Origin: Caulobacter vibrioides OR37
Lineage (GTDB): Bacteria > Pseudomonadota > Alphaproteobacteria > Caulobacterales > Caulobacteraceae
DNA: 64,000 bases
NCBI RefSeq assembly: GCF_000372645.1
Contig: NZ_APMP01000006.1
Span: 62,001-126,000 of the forward strand
Reading direction: 5' to 3'
Below are positions 8,615 to 17,570 of this stretch, in pieces. Position 1 is the stretch's first letter. Every line of letters begins with the position of its first letter. The notes below the pieces were generated by a model. The model worked only from the letters and a program-made list of their open reading frames with translations. It had not been told where the DNA came from and ran no database searches. Position numbers and translations under genes: made by a program.

Positions 8615-8815
8615 GTTAACCAAGCTTAAAGGCCGACCGCCCACGGCGTGGGAGCGCGCGAAAACCCTTGGGAAGCCGTATCAACGCGCTGTTTCGCCGC
8701 GCTCGGGACGTTGGCCTATAAAGGTTTGGCAACAAGCTGCGCCTTGGCGCGTTTTGGGCTTGTCAGGTCCACGGCAGGGCTTGGATATACCCTCGAAACG
8801 AGCCCCAAGGACGAT

Positions 8816-9931
8816 ATGGCGCTTCCCGCGGACTTCACCTTGACCGAGCAGGACGGCCGCAGGACCGCCGCCCTGTCCGGAGACTGGACCGCGCGGGGCC
8901 TGTTCGATGCCGGCCTGCGCCTGGCCTCCGCCCTTTCGGATTCGCGGCCGCTGAGCCTGGACCTCACCAGCGTCAATCGTTGCGACACGGCCGGCGCCTA
9001 CGCCATCATTCGCGCGGCGGGCGACCAACTCACCCCCCAGCACATCCAGGCGCGCCGCGAGATCCTGCGCCTGCTGGAACTGGTGGGCGCGGCGATCCAG
9101 GTCGAGCCCGAGCCCACCGTGCGGGTTGGCGGGTTCCTGGCCCTCCTGGAGCGCATCGGGCGCGGCGTGTTCGGCCTGTTCCAGGACGGCTACGGCACGC
9201 TCGTCTTCCTGGGTCACCTGCTGGTGGCCCTGGGCCGCTCCATCGCCGATCCTCGCCGCATCCGCTGGGCGCCGACCATCGCCCTGTGCGAGCGCGCGGG
9301 CCTGGACGCCATGCCCATCGTGGCCGTCACGACCTTCTTCATCGGCGCGGTGGTGGCCCTGCTGGGCGCGAACCTGCTGACCGACTTCGGAGCCCAGGTC
9401 TATTCGGTCGAGCTGATCGGCATCTCGGTGATGCGCGAATTCAACATCCTGATCACCGCCATCCTGCTGGCCGGACGCTCAGCGTCCAGCTTCGCGGCCG
9501 AGATCGGCTCCATGAAGATGAACCAAGAGATCGACGCCATGCAGGTCATGGGGGTCGATCCCTACGAGGCCCTGGTGCTGCCAAGATTCGCGGCGCTGCT
9601 GTTCACGATCCCCCTCCTGACCTTCATCGCCACCATCGCGGGCCTGGCGGGCGGGATCCTGGTCGTCTGGGTCGTCCTGGACCTGTCGCCGACCTTCTTC
9701 CTGCAACGCATCGTGGACTCGGTCGGGGCCACCCATTTCTGGATCGGTCTGTCGAAAGCGCCGGTGATGGCCACCGTGATCGCCGCGATCGGCTGTCGGC
9801 AGGGCATGGAGGTCGGCAACGACGTCGAATCCCTGGGCCGGCGCGTGACCGCGGCGGTCGTGCACGCCATTTTCGCGATCATTCTGATCGATGCCGTCTT
9901 CGCCCTGATCTACATGGAGCTGAACGTTTGA
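8816..9931 (+). CDS. mlaE: MlaE-type ABC lipid transporter permease with N-terminal STAS domain
   Basis: The protein has 371 residues from the ATG at 8816, which has AAGGA six bases upstream; an earlier in-frame ATG at 8648 lacks such support. Residues 1-105 resemble a STAS domain (LDLTSVNRCDTAGAYAI, like MlaB). The rest is the MlaE permease: several membrane helices with the signature block GRSASSFAAEIGSMKMNQEIDA (about 222-243) and the downstream MQVMGVDPYEALVLPR. It should form the inner-membrane channel of a phospholipid or sterol transporter working with the next three genes. The STAS domain may replace a separate MlaB subunit. It begins a tightly overlapping operon. Confidence 0.9.
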   Translation: MALPADFTLTEQDGRRTAALSGDWTARGLFDAGLRLASALSDSRPLSLDLTSVNRCDTAGAYAIIRAAGDQLTPQHIQARREILRLLELVGAAIQVEPEPTVRVGGFLALLERIGRGVFGLFQDGYGTLVFLGHLLVALGRSIADPRRIRWAPTIALCERAGLDAMPIVAVTTFFIGAVVALLGANLLTDFGAQVYSVELIGISVMREFNILITAILLAGRSASSFAAEIGSMKMNQEIDAMQVMGVDPYEALVLPRFAALLFTIPLLTFIATIAGLAGGILVVWVVLDLSPTFFLQRIVDSVGATHFWIGLSKAPVMATVIAAIGCRQGMEVGNDVESLGRRVTAAVVHAIFAIILIDAVFALIYMELNV

Positions 9932-10776
9932 TCCGCTCCCCGAAGATCGAGGCGGAAACCGAATCCGCCGCCATCGACGCCGCCGAGGCCGAGAAGCATC
10001 CCATCGAGGTGCGGGGCCTGGTCTCGCGCTTCGGCGACAACGTCGTTCACGACGGCCTGGACCTCTCGGTCGATCGGGGCGAGGTGCTGGGCGTGGTCGG
10101 CGGCTCGGGCACCGGCAAGTCGGTGCTGCTCAACACCATCATCGGCCTGAAGGCTCCCGATGGCGGCTCGGTGCGCTTGTTCGGCGGCGACATGCGAACG
10201 GCCTCCCGCCGCCGCTGGTCCTCGGTCGAGCGCCGCTGGGGCGTCCTCTTCCAGCAAGGCGCGCTGTTCTCGAACCTGACCGTGCGCGAGAACGTCGCCG
10301 CGCCGCTGCACGAGCATACGCGCCTTCCCCGCCGCGAGATCGAGGAGATCGCCGACCTGAAGATCGCCATGGTGGGTCTGCCAGCGCGCGCCGCGACGCT
10401 GAAGCCGGCGGAGCTGTCGGGCGGCATGAGGAAGCGGGCGGGCCTGGCGCGCGCGCTGGCCATGGACCCCGAGCTGCTGTTCCTCGACGAACCCACCGCC
10501 GGCCTCGACCCCATCGCGGCCGAGGCCTTCGACGGCCTGATCAAGGATCTGTCCGACAGCCTGGATCTGACCGTCTTCATGATCACCCACGACCTGGACA
10601 GCCTGTACGCCATCACCGACCGCGTCGCCGTTCTGGCCAACAAGAAGGTGGTGGCCGTGGCGCCCGTGCGCGAGCTCGAGCGTTCAGAGCATCCCTGGAT
10701 CAAGCAATACTTCCTGGGTCCGCGAGGACGCGCCGCCGCGACCTCCGAGAACCGGCCCGAGGCGAGGATCGACTGA
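9928..10776 (+). CDS. mlaF: MlaF-type ABC transporter ATPase
   Basis: This is a 282-residue nucleotide-binding subunit. It starts with TTG at 9928, overlapping the stop of the permease gene (TTGA), which implies translational coupling. Walker A is GGSGTGKS, the Q-loop FQQGALFSNLTVRENV, the ABC signature LSGGMRKRAGLARALA, Walker B LLFLDEPTAGLDP and the H-loop ITHDL. Signature GGMRKR is typical of the Mla/Ttg2 lipid-transport branch. The extra about 20 residues at the N-terminus (EAETESAAIDAAEAEK) are acidic and unstructured. It powers lipid movement by the MlaE/MlaD complex. Confidence 0.93.
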   Translation: MIRSPKIEAETESAAIDAAEAEKHPIEVRGLVSRFGDNVVHDGLDLSVDRGEVLGVVGGSGTGKSVLLNTIIGLKAPDGGSVRLFGGDMRTASRRRWSSVERRWGVLFQQGALFSNLTVRENVAAPLHEHTRLPRREIEEIADLKIAMVGLPARAATLKPAELSGGMRKRAGLARALAMDPELLFLDEPTAGLDPIAAEAFDGLIKDLSDSLDLTVFMITHDLDSLYAITDRVAVLANKKVVAVAPVRELERSEHPWIKQYFLGPRGRAAATSENRPEARID

Positions 10777-11714
10777 TGGAAAGAAACGCCAACTACGCCC
10801 TGGTCGGGGCCATGTCCCTGGCGCTCTTCATGGGCCTGGTGATCTTCGTGGTCTGGCTGGCGAAGCTCAGCTTCAATCGCGACTACGACCTCTATGACAT
10901 CCTGTTCGTCGGCCCGGTGCGCGGCCTGTCGACCGGCGGCGAGGTTCACTTCAACGGCATCAAGGTCGGCGAGGTGACCCGCATCGAGCTGGACAAGAGC
11001 GACCCCAACCGCGTCATCGCGCGGGCGCGCGTCACCTCCGACGTTCCGATCAAGATCGACAGCTACGCCACTCTGGAACCGCAGGGCATCACCGGCGTCA
11101 ACTACGTCCAGATCACCGCCGGCTCGCCGAACAAGGAGCTGCTGAAGGACACCGTCAAGAACGGCAAGGTCCCGGTGTTGCGCAGCCAGCGAAGCGCCCT
11201 CTCCGACCTGCTGGAGGGCGGCGGCACCGTGCTGAGCCGCACGATCGAGGCCCTGGACCGCGTCAATCGAGTCCTGTCTGACAAGAACATCAAGACCTTC
11301 GGCGCCACGCTCAGTGACGTCCAGTCGGTCACGGCCGAACTGCGCGAGCGCAAGGAAATCATCGCGGACGCCCAGAAGACGCTGAAGAGCATCGACCAGA
11401 CCGCCCAGTCGATCACCGAACTTTCCAAGAGCGCCAACGGCCTGGTCGACGGCGACGCCAAGCGCACCCTGAAGGAACTGGGCGACGCGGCCGAGGAGTT
11501 GAAGGGCGCCGCCAAAGACGCCCGCGGCATGGTCAGCAAGCTCGATGGTCCGACCAGCGACTTCGCCACCACGGGCCTGCCGCAGTTGTCGGCGGCGATC
11601 GTCACCCTGCAATCGGCCGCAGAGTCTCTCGACCGTCTGGTCGGCGAGGTCGAACAGAACCCCCGGGGCTTGGTCGGCAAGCCGCCCGCCAAGGAAGTGG
11701 AGGTCAAACCGTGA
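10776..11714 (+). CDS. mlaD: MCE-domain lipid-binding protein, MlaD type
   Basis: The 312-residue protein has one N-terminal membrane helix (ALVGAMSLALFMGLVIFVV) and an MCE domain at about 40-120 (FVGPVRGLSTGGEVHFNGIK and ITGVNYVQI). The remainder is a long helical, coiled-coil region (AELRERKEIIADAQKTLKSI). It sits in the periplasm anchored to the inner membrane and passes lipid between the MlaE permease and outer-membrane partners. It is longer than Escherichia coli MlaD because of the helical extension, as in many alphaproteobacterial and mycobacterial-type MCE proteins. Its ATG overlaps the ATPase stop by one base (TGATG). Confidence 0.92.
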   Translation: MERNANYALVGAMSLALFMGLVIFVVWLAKLSFNRDYDLYDILFVGPVRGLSTGGEVHFNGIKVGEVTRIELDKSDPNRVIARARVTSDVPIKIDSYATLEPQGITGVNYVQITAGSPNKELLKDTVKNGKVPVLRSQRSALSDLLEGGGTVLSRTIEALDRVNRVLSDKNIKTFGATLSDVQSVTAELRERKEIIADAQKTLKSIDQTAQSITELSKSANGLVDGDAKRTLKELGDAAEELKGAAKDARGMVSKLDGPTSDFATTGLPQLSAAIVTLQSAAESLDRLVGEVEQNPRGLVGKPPAKEVEVKP

Positions 11715-12361
11715 GCCCAATGATCCGCAACGCCTCCAAGACCCTGGGCCGAGCCCTGGCCGTAGGCCTTCTGGCCGTGAGCCTCTCCGGCTGCATCAGC
11801 GTCTTCCCCAAGTCCAAGCCGGTCGGCCTCTATCGCTTCGGCGAGGCCGAGGTGAGCGCGCCCAAGGGCCCACCCGGCGCGATGTTCGGGGTCTTGAAGG
11901 CGCCAACGATCTTCACGCGCTCGTCGGCGGGCGACCGCATCCTGACCAGCGCCAACGGCCAGGTGGCCTACATCTCCGACGCCCGCTGGGTCTCGCCGGC
12001 CTTCGTCCTGTTCGAGGAGGCCACGGCCCGCGCGTTCGAGAACGATCCTGGCCGCGCTCGCCTGATCGGTCGCGGCGAGGTCGCCAAGGCCGACCTCGTT
12101 CTACGGCTCGAAGTCCGCGCCTTCGAGGCCGACTATGTCAACGGACCCAAGGCCGCGCCCGAAATCGTGGTGCGGGTGCGCGGTGTCCTTAGTCGAAGCC
12201 AGGACCGCGCGCTGGTCGGCGATCAGATCTTCGAAGCCCGCGTGAAAGCCGCCGACAATCGCGTCGGCGCCATCGTCCCCGCCTTCGATCAGGCCACCGC
12301 CAAGGTGCTGGGCGAGATCGTGGCCTGGGTCAACGCGGCGGGGCCGGGACTGAAGAGCTGA
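11711..12361 (+). CDS. ABC-type transport auxiliary lipoprotein (PqiC-like)
   Basis: The protein has 216 residues, with GTG at 11711 overlapping the mlaD stop (GTGA); an ATG at 11720 is also possible. The N-terminus is a lipoprotein signal with the lipobox LSGC (AVGLLAVSLSGCISVF). The mature part has the ABC_trans_aux/DUF330 pattern: LTSANGQVAYISDARWVSPA, LVLRLEVRAFEADYVNGPKA and VVRVRGVLSRSQDRALVGDQ. It is probably an outer-membrane-anchored partner that receives or docks lipid delivered by the MCE protein, as PqiC does. It is the last gene of the four-gene operon. Confidence 0.87.
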   Translation: MSPMIRNASKTLGRALAVGLLAVSLSGCISVFPKSKPVGLYRFGEAEVSAPKGPPGAMFGVLKAPTIFTRSSAGDRILTSANGQVAYISDARWVSPAFVLFEEATARAFENDPGRARLIGRGEVAKADLVLRLEVRAFEADYVNGPKAAPEIVVRVRGVLSRSQDRALVGDQIFEARVKAADNRVGAIVPAFDQATAKVLGEIVAWVNAAGPGLKS

Positions 12362-12364
12362 GGC

Positions 12365-13129
12365 TTACAGCGCGTCCAGCGGCTCGGTCACCGCGCCGTA
12401 TCCCGCGTCGTCGGGAATGCGCAGCACCTTGCCCTCCACCCAGGGCTCGACGGTGACCAGCGGCCGCGCCGCCGACCGCGCCACCGCGTCGGCGGGGCTC
12501 GCGCTCTCGGCCAGCAGTTGCAGGTTCATGCGCGTGGGGAAGATCACCTTGCGCGCGCCCGAGGCCGCCAGCTCAAGGGCCTTGGCCGGCGCGATCCACT
12601 CGGCGTCGACAGCCTCGTGACCATCGCAAATCGCTTGCTGCGCCAGGGGCGCGTGGGCGACGTAGAACCAGGTGTCGAAGCGCTTGGGCATTAGCTTCGG
12701 CGTGATCCAGCGCGCGAAGACCGTCAACGCCGAAAGGTCCAGCTTCAGACCAAGGTCGCCCACCACATCGATGAAAGCGACCTTGTCCTCGGCGACGGCG
12801 GCGCGCACGTCCTTGGCGGCTTCCCCCGCATAAAGGTTCCCGTCCGCGTCGCGGGCCAGCAGCACGCCCGCCTCCTCATAGGCCTCGCGGATGGCGGCGA
12901 CGCGCAGGGCCGCGTCATCCTGGCCGACCGCGTCGAAACCTGTCGCGAGTTCTCGCCAGCGCGGGTCGTTGTCGCCCTGATGGCTCTTGCCGCCCGGAAA
13001 CACCAAGGCGCCGGCGGCGAAATCGATCTGATGATGCCGCTTGACCATCAGCACCTCGAACGAGGGCGCGTCTCGAAGCAGCAGTACGGTGGCGGCGGGA
13101 CGGATCGCGCCCAACGAGGAGTCGGCCAT
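12365..13129 (-). CDS. NUDIX hydrolase, NUDT19-like
   Basis: The protein has 254 residues. The Nudix box is split: ALVFPGGK at about 45 is followed by some 40 extra residues before AAIREAYEEAGVLLA. This long insertion between the Gly and the REXXEE part is characteristic of the NUDT19/coenzyme-A diphosphatase-like branch rather than MutT. The substrate is likely a nucleoside-diphosphate-linked compound such as CoA or acyl-CoA, cleaved with Mg2+ held by the Glu cluster. It is convergent with the Mla lipoprotein gene (three bases between stops) and divergent from nothing obvious. It precedes the 3' end of the DUF2336 gene on the same strand. Confidence 0.85.
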   Translation of the reverse strand: MADSSLGAIRPAATVLLLRDAPSFEVLMVKRHHQIDFAAGALVFPGGKSHQGDNDPRWRELATGFDAVGQDDAALRVAAIREAYEEAGVLLARDADGNLYAGEAAKDVRAAVAEDKVAFIDVVGDLGLKLDLSALTVFARWITPKLMPKRFDTWFYVAHAPLAQQAICDGHEAVDAEWIAPAKALELAASGARKVIFPTRMNLQLLAESASPADAVARSAARPLVTVEPWVEGKVLRIPDDAGYGAVTEPLDAL

Positions 13130-13196
13130 TCGGCAAGTCTGGCGCCGCTTGGCCGCCTTGCCCAGACGTCTTTCGAACGCTTGTTCTATTCGCCCG

Positions 13197-14330
13197 TCAG
13201 GCCGACTTGGCGCGGCGGCGGTTGGCGCCGCGGTCCATCCGCTCCAGAAGATAATCCGCGTCTTCGCGCGAGGCGTTCTGAGGCGAGGTCAGGAAGCGCT
13301 GGATCATGCGTTCCTGGAAGCGCTCGCGATCCTGGGCGCCGCCGTCGAACTCCAGGCTGTGAAACGCGTCCACGCCGGCGCGGAAGGCCGAATAGAGGCG
13401 CGGCGGCAGGCCCGCGCGCTCGCAGATCGCCTTCAGACCCAGCGGGCCGGCGTCATGGATCATCAGCCAGGTCCGATGATGCGGCACGCCCGCCAGCTCG
13501 GCCACAGCCCACTCGAAGAAGGTCATGTGGCCATGGGCCAGCGCGCGCAGCAGCAGCGACGGCGACAGGCGATCGACCTTGTGCAGGTGCGCGACGAAGG
13601 CCTTGGGATCGGCGGCGCGGCCGGCCTGGTCGACCAGATCGATCGTCGCCCGCTCCTTGGCGCCGATGATCAGCTCCAGGGTCCGTTCGGCCGAAAGGCC
13701 GTGATTGGCCAGAATGTGGTCGCGCAACTGATCGCCAACCATGTCGACCAGACGCTCGGCGACCGACAGCGGCAAAGCCGTGCGGTAGGCGACCGCCTGC
13801 AGCACCTCTTCGGACTTGGCGAAGCGGTCCAGGGCCTTTTGCAACGTCACTTCCGAGAAGCGGGCGTTGTCATTGGCGCAGGCCGCGGCGACCACGTCTT
13901 CCGGTGCCTGGTCGACCAGCATCGCGGTGATGCGGCTGGACAGCTTGGGGCGCTTGGCCACGGCCATCTGACGGACGGGTCCGCCCACGCGGACGATCTC
14001 GGCCAGATCGGTATCGGTGAATACCGGGGAGAAGCTGATGATCGGCAGGCTGACGCTCTCGACATCGCGCGCCAGGCGATTGGCGACGTCGGGCGGCAGA
14101 GCCGCGGAGTTCTTCAGCGTGACCGCCAGGGCGCGACGCACGAGCTCGGCGGCGTCGGCGGCCATCACGCGCAGGATGTCGTGGGCGATCTGTCGCTCTT
14201 CGTCGCTCAGAGCGGCGCGGTCGATCGTCCGACACAGCTTGTGCGCGGCCAGGGCGCGCTCGTCGGGAGTCGCGCCCTTCACGAGCATCCGGATGTCGGA
14301 ATCGGTCAGTGCTGCGCGTGTCGTGGCCAT
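13197..14330 (-). CDS. DUF2336 domain-containing protein
   Basis: The 377-residue soluble, mostly helical protein belongs to a family frequent in alphaproteobacteria. HEAT-like helical repeats are suggested by recurring segments such as LVRRALAVTLKNSAALPPD, VRQMAVAKRPKLSSRITAML and LSVAERLVDMVGDQLRDHIL. No catalytic motif is visible. It is divergent from the hybrid histidine kinase at 14470, with 139 bases between them. DUF2336 proteins are often found near signalling genes, so a role as a signalling partner is plausible but unproven. The C-terminus is basic (RMDRGANRRRAKSA). Confidence 0.85.
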   Translation of the reverse strand: MATTRAALTDSDIRMLVKGATPDERALAAHKLCRTIDRAALSDEERQIAHDILRVMAADAAELVRRALAVTLKNSAALPPDVANRLARDVESVSLPIISFSPVFTDTDLAEIVRVGGPVRQMAVAKRPKLSSRITAMLVDQAPEDVVAAACANDNARFSEVTLQKALDRFAKSEEVLQAVAYRTALPLSVAERLVDMVGDQLRDHILANHGLSAERTLELIIGAKERATIDLVDQAGRAADPKAFVAHLHKVDRLSPSLLLRALAHGHMTFFEWAVAELAGVPHHRTWLMIHDAGPLGLKAICERAGLPPRLYSAFRAGVDAFHSLEFDGGAQDRERFQERMIQRFLTSPQNASREDADYLLERMDRGANRRRAKSA

Positions 14331-14469
14331 GGTTCGCCGCCCAGGGGAGCTATGCTTGGAGTCGATCCTCCTCGCTTAGGCTTAATGATTGTTTGAACCA
14401 CGAAGCCGGGCGTTAAGTATATCCCGTAACCGGGGACAAACCACGCTTGGGTAAAGTGCGCCCTCATCG

Positions 14470-16299
14470 ATGAGGAACGCCATCTTGCTCGCCGAGCGCC
14501 CCCAACAAGCCCCGACCGACGGCGCTCATCGGGCCAAGAACCAAGACGCCCAGACGGCGCTCGCGCTGGACGCCCAGACCGCGCTTTTGCCGTATGCTCT
14601 GGGCGTTTTCGCCATCAGCCTGCCGGTGTTCGTCTGGATGGCCTCGCTGGCCGACAACCGCGCCTGGATGACCGTCAGCTTCGCCCTGTTCGCGATCAAC
14701 TGGGGAGCCTTCTACGCCGTGGTGAACTGGCTGCGCGGCGAAGAGTCGCGCGATCTGGCTCGCCGCGCCCGCGTTCAGGTCCTCTGCGGCGCGTTGTGGA
14801 CGGTCACCGTCGCCCAGATCTCGATCCTGGCCGAAGGCGCCGGTCCAGCCCGCGAATCGCTGCTGATGCTGGCCACCGCCGGCGCGGTGCTGTGCGCCTT
14901 CTTCTCGGCGCCTTACCTGCCGGGCCTTCTGATCATCGCCCCCCTCGCCGCCGCCGGGCCGTTGGTCGCGCAGTTCTCCCACCCCGAGAACCAGGGCGCC
15001 GGCGAGCTGACCTGGGGCGCGACCGCCCTGGCCCTGACCCTTTCCCTGGTGCTCAACCGCATGTTCCGGCGCCAGCATGATCTGGCGGTGGCCCATGAGC
15101 GCCTGCTCGACGAGCGGATCCGCGTGCTGGAGGACGCCGAGCGCACCGCCCGCAGCAAGTCGGACATCGTCGCGACTCTGAGCCATGAAATTCGCAATGG
15201 TCTGACCGGCGTCACCCACGTGCTGGCCGCCGCCGCCGGTCGGGGCGGTCGCGCCGCGCCCTCGCGAGACCAACTGAACGCCGCGCTCGACGCGGCCCAG
15301 GACCTGATCGCGGTGCTGAACGCCACGCTCGATAGCGAGACGGCGGAAAGCGGCCGCCTGAACGTCGAGACCCAACCCTTCGATCCGGTGCGGCTGGTCC
15401 AGGACCTGGTGCTGCTGGATAAACCCAACGCGGCGACCAAGGGCCTGGAGCTGACGGTCCATATCGATCCGCCGCTGCTGGTCCGGGACAAGGGCGCTGT
15501 GGTCGCCGACGCCCTGCGCACCCGCCAGATCATCGCCAACCTGCTCGGCAACGCGGTCAAGTATACGGTTCGCGGCCGCATCGAGGTGCGCCTCGAGCTA
15601 CGCGAAGGCCAGGTGGCGTTCGAGGTTGCCGACACCGGTCCGGGCCTGTCGAACGAGGAGCTGGAACAGGCCTTCGAACCATTCCGCCGCGTCGAGCGCA
15701 CCGGGGCCGGCGTCAACGGCGCGGGCTTGGGCCTGTCGCTTTCGCGGCAGTTGGCGCGACTGATGGGCGGCGCGCTGGAGGCGCGCAGCGCCGTGGGCGT
15801 CGGCAGCTGCTTCACCCTCACCCTGCCCTTCGACCCGGCCGCGGCGTGCGACCTCGAGGAGCAGACCGAGACCGTGATCGCCGAGGCGCCGGGCGCGCCG
15901 CGCGCGATGCGCATCCTGATCGCCGAGGACGAGGCCCTCAACGCGGCCATGCTACGCGCCATCCTGGAGCAACTCGGCCACCAAGTCGTCCACGCCCAGA
16001 ACGGCCGACGCGCCGCCGACCTGGCCCGTATCGCCGAGTTCGACCTGCTGATGCTGGATCACCGGATGCCGGTGATGGACGGCCCCGCCGCCTCGGCCGC
16101 CCTGCGCGCGGCCGACGGCCCCAATCGCCAGGCCCCGATCGTCGCCATCATCGAGGGCGACGCGGAGGAAGCCTCGGAATTCCTGGAAGCCGGGGCCGAC
16201 GTCATCCTGCGCAAGCCCGTCACCGTGGCCGGCGTGGCCCGCGCCCTGGCCGACGCGGCGGCGCTGGATCGCGACCTGGCGCGTTCCGAGGCGGCCTGA
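14470..16299 (+). CDS. Membrane hybrid histidine kinase with C-terminal receiver
   Basis: The protein has 609 residues. Residues about 38-200 contain six or so membrane helices without a large periplasmic domain, so the input is probably within the membrane. The HisKA helix has LSHEIRNGLTGV with phosphoacceptor His239. The ATPase domain has IIANLLGNAVKYTV (N box), VADTGPGLS and GAGLGLSLSRQLARLMGG. A receiver follows at about 479-600 with the phospho-Asp at 530 (FDLLMLDHRMPVMDG) and the conserved Lys in ILRKP. The phosphate must leave through a separate phosphotransferase or be used in cis. Divergent from the DUF2336 gene. No Shine-Dalgarno is evident at the ATG. Confidence 0.9.
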   Translation: MRNAILLAERPQQAPTDGAHRAKNQDAQTALALDAQTALLPYALGVFAISLPVFVWMASLADNRAWMTVSFALFAINWGAFYAVVNWLRGEESRDLARRARVQVLCGALWTVTVAQISILAEGAGPARESLLMLATAGAVLCAFFSAPYLPGLLIIAPLAAAGPLVAQFSHPENQGAGELTWGATALALTLSLVLNRMFRRQHDLAVAHERLLDERIRVLEDAERTARSKSDIVATLSHEIRNGLTGVTHVLAAAAGRGGRAAPSRDQLNAALDAAQDLIAVLNATLDSETAESGRLNVETQPFDPVRLVQDLVLLDKPNAATKGLELTVHIDPPLLVRDKGAVVADALRTRQIIANLLGNAVKYTVRGRIEVRLELREGQVAFEVADTGPGLSNEELEQAFEPFRRVERTGAGVNGAGLGLSLSRQLARLMGGALEARSAVGVGSCFTLTLPFDPAAACDLEEQTETVIAEAPGAPRAMRILIAEDEALNAAMLRAILEQLGHQVVHAQNGRRAADLARIAEFDLLMLDHRMPVMDGPAASAALRAADGPNRQAPIVAIIEGDAEEASEFLEAGADVILRKPVTVAGVARALADAAALDRDLARSEAA

Positions 16300-16379
16300 A
16301 GAAGGCTGCCGCAAGGTAAGCTTTCGCGCGGACGCGCCCTCGCCCATCCTTCCCGCAACGAAGAAAACGGGAGGATGCG

Positions 16380-17570
16380 ATGCTGGAAGGACTGCGCGTC
16401 GTCGAACTGGCGACCTACATCGCCGCGCCGGGCGCGGCCGGGATCATGGCCGACTGGGGCGCCGAGGTCATCAAGGTGGAGTCGCCGGAGGGCGATCCGA
16501 TGCGGCGGTTCTTCGACACCATAGGCTCGGACCAGGACGCCAACCCCGTCTTCGAGCTCGACAATCGGGGCAAGAAGGCCGTGATGCTGGACATCCGGTC
16601 CGATCTTGGCCGGGAGGCGCTGAAGGCTCTGGTCGCGACCGCCGACATCTTCCTGACCAACGTGCGCCCCGCCGCCCTGGCCCGGGCAGGGCTTGATTAC
16701 GAGGCGCTGAAGGCGGTCAATCCGCGCCTGATCTATTGCAGCCTGACGGGCTACGGCCTGACTGGCCCGGATCGCGACAAGCCGGGCATGGACGTGGCGG
16801 CGTTCTGGTCTAGGGCGGGCGTGGGATCGATCACCGCGCCCAAGGGGACCGAGCCTTTCCCGATCCGCACCGGCATGGGCGATCACGTCACCTCTCTGGC
16901 CACGGTCTCGGCGATCCTCGCGGCCGTGTACGAGCGGACGGTCACGGGCGTCGGGCGGCTGGTCGAAACCTCTCTGCTGCGCGCGGGCGTCTATGCGATC
17001 GGCTCGGACATGGCGATCCAGCTGCGCTTCGGAAAGCTGGCCTCCACCCGCGGCCGGCGCGAGACGGTTCAGCCCCTGGCCAATTTCTACAAGACCCTCG
17101 ACGGCCGCTGGATCTGTCTTCTGCCCCGCCAGGGTTCGGTCGACTGGCCGCGCATCGCCGCCGCCGCCGGCCGGCCCGAACTGGTCGACGACCCCCGCTT
17201 CGTCTCCGCCAAGAACCGCCGCGAGCATGGTCAGGCCCTGGTCGACATCCTGGACGCGGCGTTCGGAGCCATGACCTATGACGAGGCCGCCGAGGCGCTG
17301 GACGCGGGCGACATCACCTGGGCGCCCTACCAGACCCCGCGCGAACTGGCGACCGACGCCCAGGCCCTGGCGGCGGGCTGCTTCGTCGAGACGCCTGACG
17401 GCGCTGGCGGGACCTTCAAGGCGCCCGCCGCCCCGGCGCGGTTTCCGGGCGCGCGCGACGGCCCGCGCGGACCGGCGCCGAAACTGGGCGCGGACACCGC
17501 GTCCGTCTTCAAGGCCCTGGGGTGGGACGAGGCGAAGGTGGCGGCTCTGACCAAGGTCAGCGCTGCTTGA
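16380..17570 (+). CDS. CaiB/BaiF-type (class III) CoA-transferase
   Basis: The protein has 396 residues, with GGAGGATGCG before the ATG. The N-terminus LRVVELATYIAAPGAAGIMADWGAEVIKVE is the family hallmark, followed by NRGKKAVMLD and the loop SLTGYGLTGPDRDKPGMD, whose Asp is the expected catalytic residue that forms the acyl-anhydride with substrate. The family moves CoA between carboxylic acids (formyl-CoA, carnitinyl-CoA) or racemises alpha-methylacyl-CoA. The specific substrate cannot be fixed. It probably has its own promoter after the kinase gene. Its last 14 bases overlap the convergent lytic transglycosylase gene. Confidence 0.9.
   Translation: MLEGLRVVELATYIAAPGAAGIMADWGAEVIKVESPEGDPMRRFFDTIGSDQDANPVFELDNRGKKAVMLDIRSDLGREALKALVATADIFLTNVRPAALARAGLDYEALKAVNPRLIYCSLTGYGLTGPDRDKPGMDVAAFWSRAGVGSITAPKGTEPFPIRTGMGDHVTSLATVSAILAAVYERTVTGVGRLVETSLLRAGVYAIGSDMAIQLRFGKLASTRGRRETVQPLANFYKTLDGRWICLLPRQGSVDWPRIAAAAGRPELVDDPRFVSAKNRREHGQALVDILDAAFGAMTYDEAAEALDAGDITWAPYQTPRELATDAQALAAGCFVETPDGAGGTFKAPAAPARFPGARDGPRGPAPKLGADTASVFKALGWDEAKVAALTKVSAA

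Noticed and set aside
8980..9927. Plus-strand open frame in front of the ATPase (out of frame with mlaE)
   Set aside because: It is a shadow of mlaE; the ATPase proper starts at the TTG overlapping the mlaE stop.
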